Positions 1 through 10,098 of a stretch of DNA of 64,000 bases are shown here, in pieces. Source of the DNA: CBDESM01 sp965242485 (GTDB lineage Bacteria > Chloroflexota > Dehalococcoidia > Bin125); assembly GCA_965242485.1 (NCBI GenBank), contig CBDESM010000003.1, positions 124,001-188,000 of the forward strand, in the 5' to 3' direction. A program made the position numbers and the translations under genes. The notes below the pieces were generated by a model. The model saw nothing but the letters and a program-made list of their open reading frames with translations, searched no databases and was not told where the DNA came from. The stretch's first letter is position 1. The number at the start of each line of letters is the position of its first letter.

Positions 1-295
1 CGATCCACTTGCGCATCATCGGACTGTTGACGTTGTCGTTGTAGACCCAGCCTTCATTTCCCGTGTTGTACGGCGGGTCAATATAGATACAGTCAATGCG
101 CCCAGCATATCGGGGCATCAGAGATTTCAGTGCTTCCAAGTTATCCCCGTGGATGATCAAGTTGTCATCCGCTGGAGGCGCGTCACTCCCAGACGGGAGG
201 ACGGAGCGCTCAAAATCAGGCACGAGCGGCCTGAACGGGACAGAGAGGTGATGTGCGTAGACGCGGGGCTTGCCTGCGAAATCAAGATACGGCAT
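1..295 (-). CDS. Type III-like adenine-specific DNA methyltransferase (Mod), 3' part outside window
   Basis: The reverse strand reads from an ATG at 293-295 to the window edge without a stop (98 codons). About 60 residues in it has the run HGDNLEALKSL, and soon after DCIYIDPPYNTG. This is the DPPY catalytic motif of amino-methyltransferases with the usual IHGDNL lead-in of type III Mod subunits and related beta-class enzymes. Such enzymes methylate adenine N6 with S-adenosylmethionine. A GGGGGAG stretch lies just before the ATG. The C-terminal part and any Res (helicase-nuclease) partner lie beyond the left edge, so whether a restriction partner exists cannot be told. It is transcribed divergently from the Panacea-like gene. 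Confidence 0.85.
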   Translation of the reverse strand, partial: MPYLDFAGKPRVYAHHLSVPFRPLVPDFERSVLPSGSDAPPADDNLIIHGDNLEALKSLMPRYAGRIDCIYIDPPYNTGNEGWVYNDNVNSPMMRKWI

Positions 296-393
296 TGCGG
301 GCTCCCCCGAAGCACATGCCTCGTGCGCAGCAGACTAGCGAGAGATGTTCGGCTCCGCAAGCGTCGCGACACTCTCAGCGATCAACCTCGCAG

Positions 394-969
394 ATGGTAG
401 ATTCGATGAGGGAGGCCGCCGTGAACAGCGCAGTGGACGTCGCCCGGGGGATTCTGACCAACGCTGCGAAGCGCGATGTGGCGTTATCCGATGCGGAGCT
501 GCACCGGCTCGCGATGCGGGCGCAGGCGTGGTTCATGGCCAGCCACGAGCGGCCGCTGTTCGAGGAGCCGATCATCGCCGGCGCGGACGGGCCGGTCGTG
601 CCCGCCATCCGAGCCGCGCAGGAAAACGGCGGGATCGCGCGCTTCAGCGACGATGACGAAGGCTACGAGGTGCTGGGCGAGTACGCCTTCTGGCAAACCA
701 CGTCGGCCGTGCTCGACCACATCGGACCGCTGCTGGGCGAAGACGAGATCAACGCGGAGGTGGACGGCGTCGCCGCGCGCACGGCATGCGAGCGCGAAGT
801 GGACCGCGAGGCTCTGGCCTGCCGGGTGCGCGAAGAGATCGAGAAGCGGCGAGGCCCGCCCCCGGATCCGGACGCCGCCCTCCGCCGCTTGGAAGAAGAC
901 CCGGAGCTGCTCCAGCGCATTCTCGACCGGGCCGGCGGGCCGCACGACAACGACTTCCGCCCTCGATGA
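394..969 (+). CDS. Panacea/SocA-like antitoxin-type protein, copy 1
   Basis: This 191-residue protein resembles the Panacea (SocA, DUF4065) domain. An N-terminal helix with DVARGILTNAA is followed by a helix LHRLAMRAQAWFMAS and then by RPLFEEPI and GPVVPAIRAA, matching the family pattern of a Q/RAW...GxPLF...GPVVP core. Residues after about 85 are acidic and helical and are not recognised. In known cases Panacea proteins neutralise a toxin encoded next door. The stop overlaps the start of the small downstream gene (ATGA), so the two are probably co-translated. A diverged copy of the same pair lies at 43010-43874. The start at 394 is the first ATG that keeps the domain; 406 is also possible. 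Antitoxin function is inferred. Confidence 0.65.
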   Translation: MVDSMREAAVNSAVDVARGILTNAAKRDVALSDAELHRLAMRAQAWFMASHERPLFEEPIIAGADGPVVPAIRAAQENGGIARFSDDDEGYEVLGEYAFWQTTSAVLDHIGPLLGEDEINAEVDGVAARTACEREVDREALACRVREEIEKRRGPPPDPDAALRRLEEDPELLQRILDRAGGPHDNDFRPR

Positions 970-1229
970 ACGGCGACGCGCCGGGGTTCGACTTCATCTA
1001 CGACCCTGAGGTTCGAGCGTTCGCCGACGATCTGACCGGGCGGCTGCGCACTCAACTGAAGCAGGCGGAGGCCGAGCTGCTGCGCGACCAGACGGAGTCC
1101 AACCCGAACATCCGCTACTGGCTCGGAATCACCGTGGTCGGCATGGTCTCGACCGAAAATCTGGAAGTCTTCTTCGTCCCGATCGACTCGCGGGTGGCGC
1201 GGATCACGGAGATCCAGATCAGGCTCTAG
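966..1229 (+). CDS. Small partner of Panacea-like protein, copy 1 (candidate toxin)
   Basis: This 87-residue protein matches no family I recognise. It begins with GFDFIYDP, has a charged central helix ending in AELLRD, then a SNP turn, and ends in alternating hydrophobic segments (LEVFFVPID, ITEIQIRL) that suggest a helix followed by beta strands. The gene starts inside the stop codon of the Panacea-like gene. The same pattern G(F/Y)DF-Y, AELLRD, SNP, V-F-(V/L)P-(I/V) recurs in the 90-residue product at 43602-43874, also directly downstream of a Panacea-like gene. The gene order suggests a toxin or binding partner, but no catalytic motif is visible. Its last 11 bp overlap the end of the convergent coaE. 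Confidence 0.7.
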   Translation: MNGDAPGFDFIYDPEVRAFADDLTGRLRTQLKQAEAELLRDQTESNPNIRYWLGITVVGMVSTENLEVFFVPIDSRVARITEIQIRL

Positions 1230-1821
1230 CCAATGCCTCCGCGAGGGCGGCGTCGGCTTTTGCCAGGAAATCCTCGATTGTGCTGTTGTTGTGGAGGATT
1301 CTGTCGGACTTGGGGGCTCGGTCTTGCCAGGGGGTGGCGCTGGACATTCGTTGGCGGGCGTCTGGTTCGGTTAGGTCGTTGCGGTGCATGAGGCGCTGGA
1401 GGGCGGTTTCTTCTTCGGCGGCGATCAGCCAGGATTCGTCGCAGAGGGGCTGGTAGGGGCCTTCGATCAGGCGGACGGCTTCGAAGACGGCGAGGTCGTG
1501 CCCGCTGGTGCGGAGGTCTTTGAGGAGCTGGATGAAGTGGGCTTCGAGGTCGCCGATGGCGTCGCGCAGGGCTTGCAGTTCGTCGGGCTTGCCGAAGACT
1601 TTGGCGCCGAGGATTTTGCGGTCGATCGCGCCGTCGGGGTCGACGACGTCCGGGCCGAAGCGGGCGATGATGCGGTGGTAGGCGGGCTTGCCGGGTTCGT
1701 AGAGCAGGTGGACCTGTTGGTCGGCGTCGACGTGATGGGCGCCGTGCTGGTCGGCGAGGTGGCGGCAGAGCAGGCTTTTGCCGCTGGCGATGGCGCCGGT
1801 GACGCCGATGATGAAGGTCAT
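1219..1821 (-). CDS. coaE: Dephospho-CoA kinase
   Basis: The 200-residue product has the P-loop GAIASGKS at residues 9-16 right after a hydrophobic first strand, then HVDADQQVH, the usual D-AD switch of dephospho-CoA kinases, and a LID-like region with RLMHRNDLTEPDARQRM. Length is normal for CoaE. It phosphorylates the 3'-hydroxyl of dephospho-CoA with ATP, the last step of coenzyme A synthesis in the cytoplasm. The second half is somewhat diverged (FEAVRLIEG instead of the usual V-PLL-E), so it could be a CoaE-like paralogue. It is divergent from tag, with only 20 bp between the two start codons. Confidence 0.82.
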   Translation of the reverse strand: MTFIIGVTGAIASGKSLLCRHLADQHGAHHVDADQQVHLLYEPGKPAYHRIIARFGPDVVDPDGAIDRKILGAKVFGKPDELQALRDAIGDLEAHFIQLLKDLRTSGHDLAVFEAVRLIEGPYQPLCDESWLIAAEEETALQRLMHRNDLTEPDARQRMSSATPWQDRAPKSDRILHNNSTIEDFLAKADAALAEALARA

Positions 1822-1841
1822 GCGGCTACGGTAGGCGCGAG

Positions 1842-2456
1842 ATGACGGATGCGCAGCGCTGTGCCTGGGCCGACGGGGACGCGGCGATGGCGGCGTACCA
1901 CGACGCGGAGTGGGGCGTACCGCTGCTCGACGACCGCGCGCTGTTCGAGTGCCTGACGCTGGAGTCGGCGCAGGCGGGGCTTTCGTGGGCGCAGGTGCTG
2001 GCGCGCCGCGAGGGCTACCGCGCGGTCTTCTTCGACTGGGATCTGGGCCTGATCGGCGCGCTGAGCGACGCGGATCTGGAGCGGCTGCGGACGGACGAGC
2101 GGATCATCCGGCACCGCCAGAAGATTGAAGCGACGCGGGCCAATGCGCGGGCGGTGCAGGCGCTGGCCTTCCGCCGCCACGTGCTGGTCGGCGATGATCC
2201 GCGCACGTTCGCGGAGGTCGCCTGGTCGTACGCGGAACCGTCGCCGCCGCGGGCGGAGGCGGAAATCCCCGCGCAGACGCCGGCCTCGCGGGCGCTCTCG
2301 CGCGAGCTGAAATCGCTGGGCTTCCGCTTCGTCGGCCCGACGATCGTCTACGCGTTCATGCAGGCGGCCGGGATCGTGAACGATCACGCGCCGTCCTGCT
2401 TCCGCCGCGAGGCGGTGGAAGCGCTGCGCGCGCCGCTGATCGGCGCGGGCGGCTAG
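1842..2456 (+). CDS. tag: DNA-3-methyladenine glycosylase I
   Basis: The 204-residue protein has the full Tag signature: CAW near the N terminus, AAYHDAEWGVP, LESAQAGLSW carrying the catalytic glutamate, and a C-terminal GFRFVGPTIVYAFMQA followed by NDH-x3-C. Cys7, His20 and the last His and Cys match the zinc ligands known in E. coli Tag. The enzyme removes 3-methyladenine from alkylated DNA, starting base excision repair. The start lies 20 bp from the divergent coaE start. There is no good Shine-Dalgarno, so the message may be leaderless or nearly so. Confidence 0.93.
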   Translation: MTDAQRCAWADGDAAMAAYHDAEWGVPLLDDRALFECLTLESAQAGLSWAQVLARREGYRAVFFDWDLGLIGALSDADLERLRTDERIIRHRQKIEATRANARAVQALAFRRHVLVGDDPRTFAEVAWSYAEPSPPRAEAEIPAQTPASRALSRELKSLGFRFVGPTIVYAFMQAAGIVNDHAPSCFRREAVEALRAPLIGAGG

Positions 2457-2481
2457 CCTGCGGGCGGAAACGGAGGCGGAC

Positions 2482-3276
2482 ATGACCTACCAGTATTTGC
2501 GCCTGGAGATCGCGGACCACATCGGGATGATCACGCTCGACCGGCCGGAGAAGCTGAACGCGATCTCGCCGGACCTGCGCAAGGAAATGGTGCACGCGGC
2601 GGCGGCGCTGCAAGCGGACGACGACGTGCGCGTCGTGATCGTGACCGGCGAGGGTCGCGGCTTCTGCTCGGGCGTGGACCTGATGATGCGCTCCGGGCAA
2701 GCGCCGCGCGAGACGCAGAACGAGCGGATGGACGAGTACGGCTGGGTCGGCCGGCAGGCGCTGGCCTTCGGCGGGATGGACAAGCCGACGATCGCCGCGG
2801 TCAACGGCGTCGCCGCCGGCGCGGGGATGTCGCTGGCGCTGGCCTGCGACGTGCGGATCGGCTCCGAGAAGTCGCGATTCAAGACGGTCTTCCTGGAGCG
2901 CTCGCTCTCGCCCGACGCGGGGATGACCTGGTTCCTGCCGCGGATCGTGGGCTACGCGCGGGCGGCGGAGATGGTGCTCAGCTCGCGCTTCGTCGAGTCG
3001 GACGAGGCGGCAGCGATCGGCCTGCTCAACCAGGTCGCGCCGCACGAGGAGCTGATCCAGGCGGCGCGTGCGAAGGCGGCGGAGATCGCGTTCTGGCCGC
3101 CGATGGCCGCCCGCGCGGCCAAGCGCGTGCTGCAGCGCAACCTCAACGCGACGCTGGAGGAAGGCCTGCGCAACGAGATCGTCTCGATCTCGCACGCCGG
3201 CCGCGCCCCGCACGACGTCGCCGAGTCGCAGGCCTCCTTCGTCGAAAAGCGGAAGCCCGTCTTCACGGGCGAGTAG
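2482..3276 (+). CDS. Enoyl-CoA hydratase/isomerase family protein
   Basis: This 264-residue crotonase-fold protein begins with the typical strand pair and ITLDRPEKLNAI. The oxyanion-hole segments are GFCSGVDL and VNGVAAGAGMSLALACD. A glutamate in FLERSLSPDAG fits one catalytic position of hydratases, while the second acidic position is replaced by the DAGMT stretch, as in several enoyl-CoA isomerases. It acts on an acyl-CoA thioester, probably in fatty-acid or aromatic degradation, and the substrate cannot be read from sequence. It follows tag by 25 bp, with a GGAGGC ribosome-binding site before the ATG. A second crotonase lies at 61573-62391. Confidence 0.9.
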   Translation: MTYQYLRLEIADHIGMITLDRPEKLNAISPDLRKEMVHAAAALQADDDVRVVIVTGEGRGFCSGVDLMMRSGQAPRETQNERMDEYGWVGRQALAFGGMDKPTIAAVNGVAAGAGMSLALACDVRIGSEKSRFKTVFLERSLSPDAGMTWFLPRIVGYARAAEMVLSSRFVESDEAAAIGLLNQVAPHEELIQAARAKAAEIAFWPPMAARAAKRVLQRNLNATLEEGLRNEIVSISHAGRAPHDVAESQASFVEKRKPVFTGE

Positions 3277-3306
3277 CGAGGCCTACGTGGGCCGCGCCGA
3301 ACGCGC

Positions 3307-3999
3307 TCAGTCGGCCCAGATGCGGTTGAAACTGATCGTGAGGCCGGGCAGTTCCGGGCCGACTTCCAAGGCGGCCGGACGCCGGCGCAGCTGCGGGTCG
3401 ACGCCGGGTCGGTAGATGTGGACCTCTTGCTCGAAGGGGTCGATTAGCCAGCCGATAGAGACGCCGCCGGCGAGCCACTCGGCCATCTTCTCCTGCTGCT
3501 GCGAAAGGCGATCGGTCGGCGAGAGAACCTCGATCACGAACTCGGGCACCGTCGGCCAGTAGTCGCGCCGCCGCTCCTCCGGCGTCAATGCTTCGTAGCG
3601 GGCGCTGCTGATCCATGAGACATCGGGCTGCCGCTTGGCCACGCCCAGCGGCGTCTCGAACTCGTAGCCGCCCGAACTCTCCCGCGTCACGCCGTCGCCG
3701 GGCTCAACCGTCCAATTGCCGATGATCCGGACGCACTCCCCGCCGATCTCCGACCCTCGGTCGCCCGTCGCCGTCGTGACCACCAAATCTCCCCGCGCGC
3801 TGACCTCGAAGAGCAGATCGGGACGCTCCTCCGCGAGCTCGCGCAGGAATTCCTCGCTGATCTCGCAGTCGGGTGGGAAGGCGTAGGTGGCGACCGCAGC
3901 ACCGCAGGGCAGCCAATCGCGTTGCAGCGATACCGGCTCAGCCGGCGTGGATTGGGACTCCGCGACGGGGCGCTCGGCGACGGCTCCGGCAGTCGGCAT
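3307..3999 (-). CDS. Uma2-family (DUF820) putative endonuclease, copy A
   Basis: The 230-residue protein fits the Uma2/DUF820 family, which has a PD-(D/E)xK nuclease-like fold. The body contains GYEFETPLGVAKRQPDVSWI, then PEFVIEVLSPTDRLSQQQEKMAEWLAGG and GWLIDPFEQEVHIYRPG. The acidic pair PDVSW and EFVIEV correspond to the usual catalytic positions. The biological role of the family is not settled. I chose the ATG at 3999 because a GGAGG lies just before it and because it gives exactly the same length as the downstream copy; an ATG at 4011 is in frame but overlaps that site. It is the downstream half of a tandem duplication. Confidence 0.85.
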   Translation of the reverse strand: MPTAGAVAERPVAESQSTPAEPVSLQRDWLPCGAAVATYAFPPDCEISEEFLRELAEERPDLLFEVSARGDLVVTTATGDRGSEIGGECVRIIGNWTVEPGDGVTRESSGGYEFETPLGVAKRQPDVSWISSARYEALTPEERRRDYWPTVPEFVIEVLSPTDRLSQQQEKMAEWLAGGVSIGWLIDPFEQEVHIYRPGVDPQLRRRPAALEVGPELPGLTISFNRIWAD

Positions 4000-4042
4000 C
4001 ACCGCCTCCATTCAACGCCACGATAGGGCTTGCCGAATGCGC

Positions 4043-4735
4043 TCAGTCGGCCCAGATGCGGTTGAAGCTGATCGTGAGGCCGGGCAGCTCCGGGCCGACT
4101 TCCAAGGCGGCAGGACGCCGGCGCATCTGCGGGTCGGCGCCGGGGCGGTAGATGTGGACCTCTTGCTCGAAGGGGTCGATCAGCCAGCCGACCGAGACGC
4201 CGCCGGAGAGCCATTCGGCCATCTTCTCCTGCTGCTGCGAAAGCCGGTCGGTCGGCGAGAGGACCTCGATCACGAACTCGGGCACCGTCGGCCAGTAGTC
4301 GCGCCGGCGTTCCTCCGGAGCCAGCGCTTCGTAGCGGGCGCTGCTGATCCAGGAGACATCGGGCTGCCGCTTGGCCAAGCCCAGTGGCGTCTCGAACTCA
4401 TAGCCGCCGGAACTCTCCCGCGTCACCCCGTCGCCGATGATCTCGGACCACTCGTCGATCTGCCGGCCGGAGCGGATTCCGATCTGGGCACCCCGATCCC
4501 CCGCCGCCATCGTGACCACGAGGTCTCCCCGCGCGCTGACCTCGAAGAGCAGATCGGGACGCTCCTCCGCCAGCTCGCGCAGGAATTCCTCGGTGATCTC
4601 GCAATCGGACGGGAAGGCGTAGGTGGCGACCGCGGCCCCGCAGGGCAGCCAGTCACGCGGCGGCGCGGGGTCGGACTCCGGCGCAGGCTCGTCCGTTGTG
4701 GCGGAGGCTTCGGCGACGGCTGCGAAAGTCGGCAT
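4043..4735 (-). CDS. Uma2-family (DUF820) putative endonuclease, copy B
   Basis: This is a tandem paralogue of the gene at 3307-3999, with the same length (230 residues) and nearly the same sequence over most of its run. It differs mainly in the first 35 residues and in a segment near residue 85 (GIRSGRQIDEWSEI in place of GECVRIIGNWTVE). The acidic motifs PDVSWI and EFVIEVLSPTDR are kept, so both copies look intact. The same GGAGG element precedes the ATG. In the family, Uma2 genes are often amplified in a genome; the function here is unknown. Confidence 0.85.
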   Translation of the reverse strand: MPTFAAVAEASATTDEPAPESDPAPPRDWLPCGAAVATYAFPSDCEITEEFLRELAEERPDLLFEVSARGDLVVTMAAGDRGAQIGIRSGRQIDEWSEIIGDGVTRESSGGYEFETPLGLAKRQPDVSWISSARYEALAPEERRRDYWPTVPEFVIEVLSPTDRLSQQQEKMAEWLSGGVSVGWLIDPFEQEVHIYRPGADPQMRRRPAALEVGPELPGLTISFNRIWAD

Positions 4736-4777
4736 CACGGCCTCCGTTCAGCGCCACGATAGAGGCTGCGGATCGGG

Positions 4778-4963
4778 CTAGGCGGCCTTGAGTGTGGGGC
4801 CGGCGGAGTCGACGCGACGGTAGGAGGGAGGGCGGACGGGCACGCAGCTGGGGCGGATTCGGGCGGGCTTGAAGGCGTCGCCGAGGACGGACGTGTCAAG
4901 CACGATGGGGCTCGCCTTGGGCTTGGCCTGCTTGGCGTGGCGGAAGAGGGTGAGCAGCGTCAT
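4778..4963 (-). CDS. Small hypothetical protein (61 aa)
   Basis: A short frame starts at an ATG at 4961-4963 with an excellent AAGGAGG ribosome-binding site 5 bases upstream; this is the main reason to accept it. The product is basic and proline-rich (KPARIRPSCVPVRPPSYRR) and contains VLDTSVLGDAF near residue 21, vaguely like the start of a PIN domain, but it is far too short for one. No family is recognised. It lies upstream of, and in the same direction as, the Uma2 pair. Confidence 0.45.
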   Translation of the reverse strand: MTLLTLFRHAKQAKPKASPIVLDTSVLGDAFKPARIRPSCVPVRPPSYRRVDSAGPTLKAA

Positions 4964-5143
4964 CGCGCCCTCCTTCAATGCCGGTGAGCGCTCCGTTTCA
5001 GCGCTTATGTTCCACCGTTACGTCCAGTGTAGATCGCTGAGCACGCGTTCGCGCAGCCAAAATCGGGCCTCTGTAGCGTGCGACACACTCAGCAACGACT
5101 CGGATGAGCGCCGGCGGATCAGACGAAAAAGCAAAGAGAAGGA

Positions 5144-5220
<77 letters not shown>

Positions 5221-5309
5221 ATTGGGCCGAGTGTACGGCGAACGGACGCTATGCGCCCGCCACGACGCGGCCGGGTAGTGCAATCCGCGTGACAGAGCCT
5301 GATCGGCCG

Positions 5310-5531
5310 CTAGTTGCGCCCGTCGTCGCGACCGTCGTAGATCGGCTCGTCCTGGATGATGTCGCCGTTGCGGATCTTGAGGTTGTACTGGCACTTGGGG
5401 TTGTTGCAGACCCAGGCCTTGAAATGGACCGGCGCGCCCTGCCCGCCGAAGTCCGAAAGCGGCACGAGCACGCCCTCTTCGCAGACCAAGCAGCTGGGAA
5501 AACCCGTCCCCGCAGCCGATTCGCTCGCCAT
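5310..5531 (-). CDS. Small zinc-ribbon-like protein (73 aa)
   Basis: The 73-residue product contains CLVCEEG near residue 15 and VCNNPKCQ near residue 43, a four-cysteine arrangement expected to bind one zinc ion. The rest is short and hydrophilic (NLKIRNGDIIQDEPIYDGRD). The ATG at 5529-5531 has a GGAGGAGGGG ribosome-binding site, which makes the gene believable despite its size. No function can be assigned. It lies 155 bp downstream of cimA on the same strand; the gap holds no obvious terminator. Confidence 0.7.
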   Translation of the reverse strand: MASESAAGTGFPSCLVCEEGVLVPLSDFGGQGAPVHFKAWVCNNPKCQYNLKIRNGDIIQDEPIYDGRDDGRN

Positions 5532-5686
5532 CGTCCCCTCCTCCTGAGCCCGCGCCCCGCCACCGCGGCATCCACAGCCCGGTCCGCCGTGCGGCTCGCG
5601 ATGCGTCGCCGCACGCGGGCCTCGCTTCGCAGGATAGCGCCCGCCCGCGCGGGGCGCGAACCGGCCCGTTCTGAACCTGCCCGTGC

Positions 5687-7333
<1,647 letters not shown>

Positions 7334-7556
7334 GGGAAGGTCCGTCGTGCAAGGCCGCGGGGAGGAAGATCCATCAGCGGGCAATCAGCAGCGCCGCGGC
7401 AACCGCGGCAGCACCACCCGGACCGAAACCTGCGCGCACGCGGCACCTCGCCGCCACAGCCCGGGAACTCCCGCGGGCGCGGCCGTTTCAGCCTACAGCA
7501 CGCCCGCCTGTAGCCTGCGCCGCGCCGGACGGACGGGCCAGCCCCGGGAGGACGAC

Positions 7557-8528
7557 GTGGCATATCTCAACACCTTCGCCCCCGGCGTCGACGCGGTCGA
7601 CATGACCGCGACCGGCGAGTTCGCCTCGCTGCTCGAATCGGCCGCCGACCTCGGCATCGCGCACGCGCCCGAAGTCCGCTATGTCTCGCGCAACGCGGTG
7701 ATCAACCACCTGCGCCTGCACCTGCTCGAATGGGGCCCGCCCGCCGCGCCGCCGCTGCTGATGCTGCACGGCGGCAACCAGTCGGCCCACTCCTGGGACC
7801 TCGTCTCGCTGCACCTCGCCGACCGCTTCCGCATCATCGCGCTCGACCAGCGCGGCCACGGCGACTCCGAATGGGCGCGCGACGCCGCCTACGGCCCCGA
7901 CGAGATGGCGCGCGACGCGCTCGCCCTGCTCGCCGCCGAGGGCATCCAGCGCCCGATCGTGATGGGCCACTCGATGGGCGGGATGGTGGCGATGCGCCTC
8001 GCCGCGCTCGAACCGGAACTGCCCCGCGCCGTCGTCCTCGTCGACGTCGGCCCCGAAGTCTCCCAGCGCGGCGCGGAAGCGATCCGCAACTTCGTCACCC
8101 GCAACGTCGAGTTCGAGCACCTCGACGAGTTCATCGACCGCGTCGCCGCCTACGACCCCTTCCGCTCGCGCGAGCACATGGAGCGCACCGCCCGCTACAA
8201 CCTCGTCCAGCGCTCCGACGGCCGCTACGTCAGCAAGTCCGACCGCCTGCTGCACGATTCCGAGTTCCGCCTGCGCCGCGAACGGCTCCAGCGCGAGACC
8301 CGCCGCGACGCGGCCGACGGCTTCCAGCGCTACGCCGGGCCGACCCTGCTCGTGCGCGGCGAGCGCTCCAACATCCTCGAAGCCGGCGCCGCCGCCCGCT
8401 TCGCCGAGTCCCTGCCCGACGCGGCGCTGGTCGAAGTTCCCGACTGCGGCCACAACGTCCACTCCCAGAACACGCCCGGCTTCTTGGCGGCCGCCGCCCC
8501 CTTCCTCGACGCCGCGGCCGGCCGCTGA
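7557..8528 (+). CDS. Alpha/beta-fold hydrolase
   Basis: The 323-residue protein starts at GTG with GGGAGG eight bases upstream. It shows LLMLHGGNQSAHSWD (oxyanion region), LDQRGHGDSEW, the nucleophile elbow GHSMGGM and a late GHNVHSQN with the catalytic histidine. This is a classic Ser-Asp-His alpha/beta hydrolase. The substrate is unknown; relatives include epoxide hydrolase-like and carboxylesterase-like enzymes. No signal peptide is present, so it is cytoplasmic. It shares a 223-bp divergent upstream region with cimA. Confidence 0.88.
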   Translation: MAYLNTFAPGVDAVDMTATGEFASLLESAADLGIAHAPEVRYVSRNAVINHLRLHLLEWGPPAAPPLLMLHGGNQSAHSWDLVSLHLADRFRIIALDQRGHGDSEWARDAAYGPDEMARDALALLAAEGIQRPIVMGHSMGGMVAMRLAALEPELPRAVVLVDVGPEVSQRGAEAIRNFVTRNVEFEHLDEFIDRVAAYDPFRSREHMERTARYNLVQRSDGRYVSKSDRLLHDSEFRLRRERLQRETRRDAADGFQRYAGPTLLVRGERSNILEAGAAARFAESLPDAALVEVPDCGHNVHSQNTPGFLAAAAPFLDAAAGR

Positions 8529-8563
8529 GCGGGTCGCTTGCAGGCGCGGGCTACCATTGCCCC

Positions 8564-9166
8564 ATGCCCGAACAGTACGTCGCCACCGACAAGCGCACCG
8601 GCTTCGAAGTCCAGGTCACGGGCGACTTCCCCGAACACCCCGACGACCGCATGCGGATCGCCCGCACCACGACCCTCTTCACCCGCCTGATGTCGACCCT
8701 GCTCCAGCGCGACGAGAGCATGCGGCGGATGGGCTTCCGCGCCATCGAGACCCAGCTCGAACTCGCCGACGCGCTGATCCGCCAGGACCACGCCGAAGTC
8801 CAGCGCCTGATCCGCGAGACGCTCGGCAACATGGGCATCAGCATGGACGCGCTCAGCGACCTCGCCGACCGCCTCGCCGACGCCAGCCAACTCGACCCCT
8901 CGATGAAGCAGGAGCTGCGCCGCGCGCTCGGCATCGACCCAGACGCCGAAGGCGACCCGGACTCCGAGCCGATCGAGGCCGAAGCCGCGCTCGACCCCAA
9001 AGTGCTCGAAGAGATCCGCAGCGCCCTCGCCGGCATCGAACTGCCCGATCCCCCCGCGCCCGACGACCAGCCCGGCGACGAGCTCGAAACCGACCCGCCG
9101 GACGGGGACGGGGAGTCCGACGACGATCCCGGCGAACCGCCCCTCGCGGGCGCCGGGCGCGCCTGA
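8564..9166 (+). CDS. Hypothetical protein with acidic C-terminal tail
   Basis: This 200-residue protein has no family I recognise. The N-terminal three quarters are hydrophilic and probably helical (TTTLFTRLMSTLLQRDES, LELADALIRQDHAEVQRLI). The last 60 residues are rich in Asp, Glu and Pro and look disordered. The two methionine-rich helices followed by a negatively charged tail are suggestive of a binding or chaperone-like protein, but that is speculation. It sits 35 bp after the hydrolase and 22 bp before the epimerase on the same strand, so it is probably in the same transcript. Confidence 0.7.
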   Translation: MPEQYVATDKRTGFEVQVTGDFPEHPDDRMRIARTTTLFTRLMSTLLQRDESMRRMGFRAIETQLELADALIRQDHAEVQRLIRETLGNMGISMDALSDLADRLADASQLDPSMKQELRRALGIDPDAEGDPDSEPIEAEAALDPKVLEEIRSALAGIELPDPPAPDDQPGDELETDPPDGDGESDDDPGEPPLAGAGRA

Positions 9167-9188
9167 GCCGGCACGTAAGGAGACCGTC

Positions 9189-10088
9189 ATGCATGTCGTG
9201 ATCACCGGCGCCAGCGGCCTCATCGGCTCCGCCTTGGTCGACGCGCTCCGCGCTCGCGGCACCTCCATCGCCGCCGTCTCCCGCAATCCCGCCGGCCAGC
9301 CCGCGCGCGACGGCATCCACTGGATCGGCTGGGACGGCGTCCCCGACGCCGTCTCCGGCGCGGCCGGCGTCGTCCACCTCGCCGGCGCCGGCATCGTCGA
9401 CCAGCGCTGGAGCGACGCCCGCAAAGCCGAGCTCCGCCGCAGCAGGATCGAATCGACCCAGCAGGTCGTCGAGGCGATCCAATCCGCCGCCGAAAAGCCC
9501 GCCGTCCTCGTCAGCGCCTCCGCCATCGGCTACTACGGCTCGCAGGTTCCCCGCGAAATCACCGAAAACGCCCCCGCCGGCAACGATTTCCTCGCACGCC
9601 TCTGCGTCGACTGGGAGGAAGCCTCGCAAGGCGCCGGCGTCCGCACCGTCAACCCCCGCATCGGCATCGTGCTCTCCGATCAAGGCGGCGCGCTGCTCAA
9701 GATGATGCAGCCCGCCGGCCCCCTCAACCTCTTCAAGCTCGGCCTCGGCGGCCCCATCGGCCGCGGCAAGGCTTACTGGAGCTGGGTCCACCTCGACGAC
9801 GCCGTCGGGATCATCATGCACGCGCTCGAAACGGCCTCGCTCGAAGGCCCGATCAACGTCACCTCGCCCAAGCCCGCGACCAACGCCGAGCTCGCCCGCG
9901 CCGTCGGCCGCGCCTTCCGCCGCCCCGCCCTCTTCCCCGTCCCGCCGCAGCTGCTCAAGCTGCTCTTCGGCGAGGGCGCTTCCGTCCTGCTCGCCTCCCA
10001 GCGCGTCCTGCCCACCCGCACGCTCGACTCCGGCTACCGCTTCGCGCACCCCGAAATCGGCGAGGCCGTCCAAGACCTCGTCGGCTGA
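9189..10088 (+). CDS. TIGR01777-type NAD(P)-dependent epimerase (SDR superfamily)
   Basis: The 299-residue protein starts with VVITGASGLIGSALVDAL, a Rossmann GxxGxxG motif, followed by VVHLAGAGI, RRSRIESTQQVVEAI, SASAIGYYGSQ (the active-site Ser and Tyr region) and YWSWVHLDDAVGII. This order is characteristic of the YfcH/SulA-type epimerases of TIGR01777. The substrate is unknown in the whole family. A TAAGGAG ribosome-binding site lies eight bases before the ATG. It is followed after 10 bp by the AICAR transformylase gene. Confidence 0.9.
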   Translation: MHVVITGASGLIGSALVDALRARGTSIAAVSRNPAGQPARDGIHWIGWDGVPDAVSGAAGVVHLAGAGIVDQRWSDARKAELRRSRIESTQQVVEAIQSAAEKPAVLVSASAIGYYGSQVPREITENAPAGNDFLARLCVDWEEASQGAGVRTVNPRIGIVLSDQGGALLKMMQPAGPLNLFKLGLGGPIGRGKAYWSWVHLDDAVGIIMHALETASLEGPINVTSPKPATNAELARAVGRAFRRPALFPVPPQLLKLLFGEGASVLLASQRVLPTRTLDSGYRFAHPEIGEAVQDLVG

Positions 10089-10098
10089 GGCCGCCGCC

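Larger units (their letters stand above)
3297..4768. repeat. Tandem duplication of a ~736-bp unit carrying the Uma2 genes
   Basis: Two units of about 736 bp lie head to tail (about 3297-4032 and 4033-4768). The similarity extends beyond the reading frames: both carry GCGCTCAGTCGGCCCAGATG at the 3' side and a similar ATTCAACGCCACGATAG-type leader at the 5' side. The short flank repeats suggest unequal crossing over of one unit including its ribosome-binding site. Sequence drift between the copies shows the event is not recent. Confidence 0.8.

Noticed and set aside
149..400. Forward frame at the left edge
   Set aside because: It overlaps the Mod gene on the other strand, which carries DPPYNTG.
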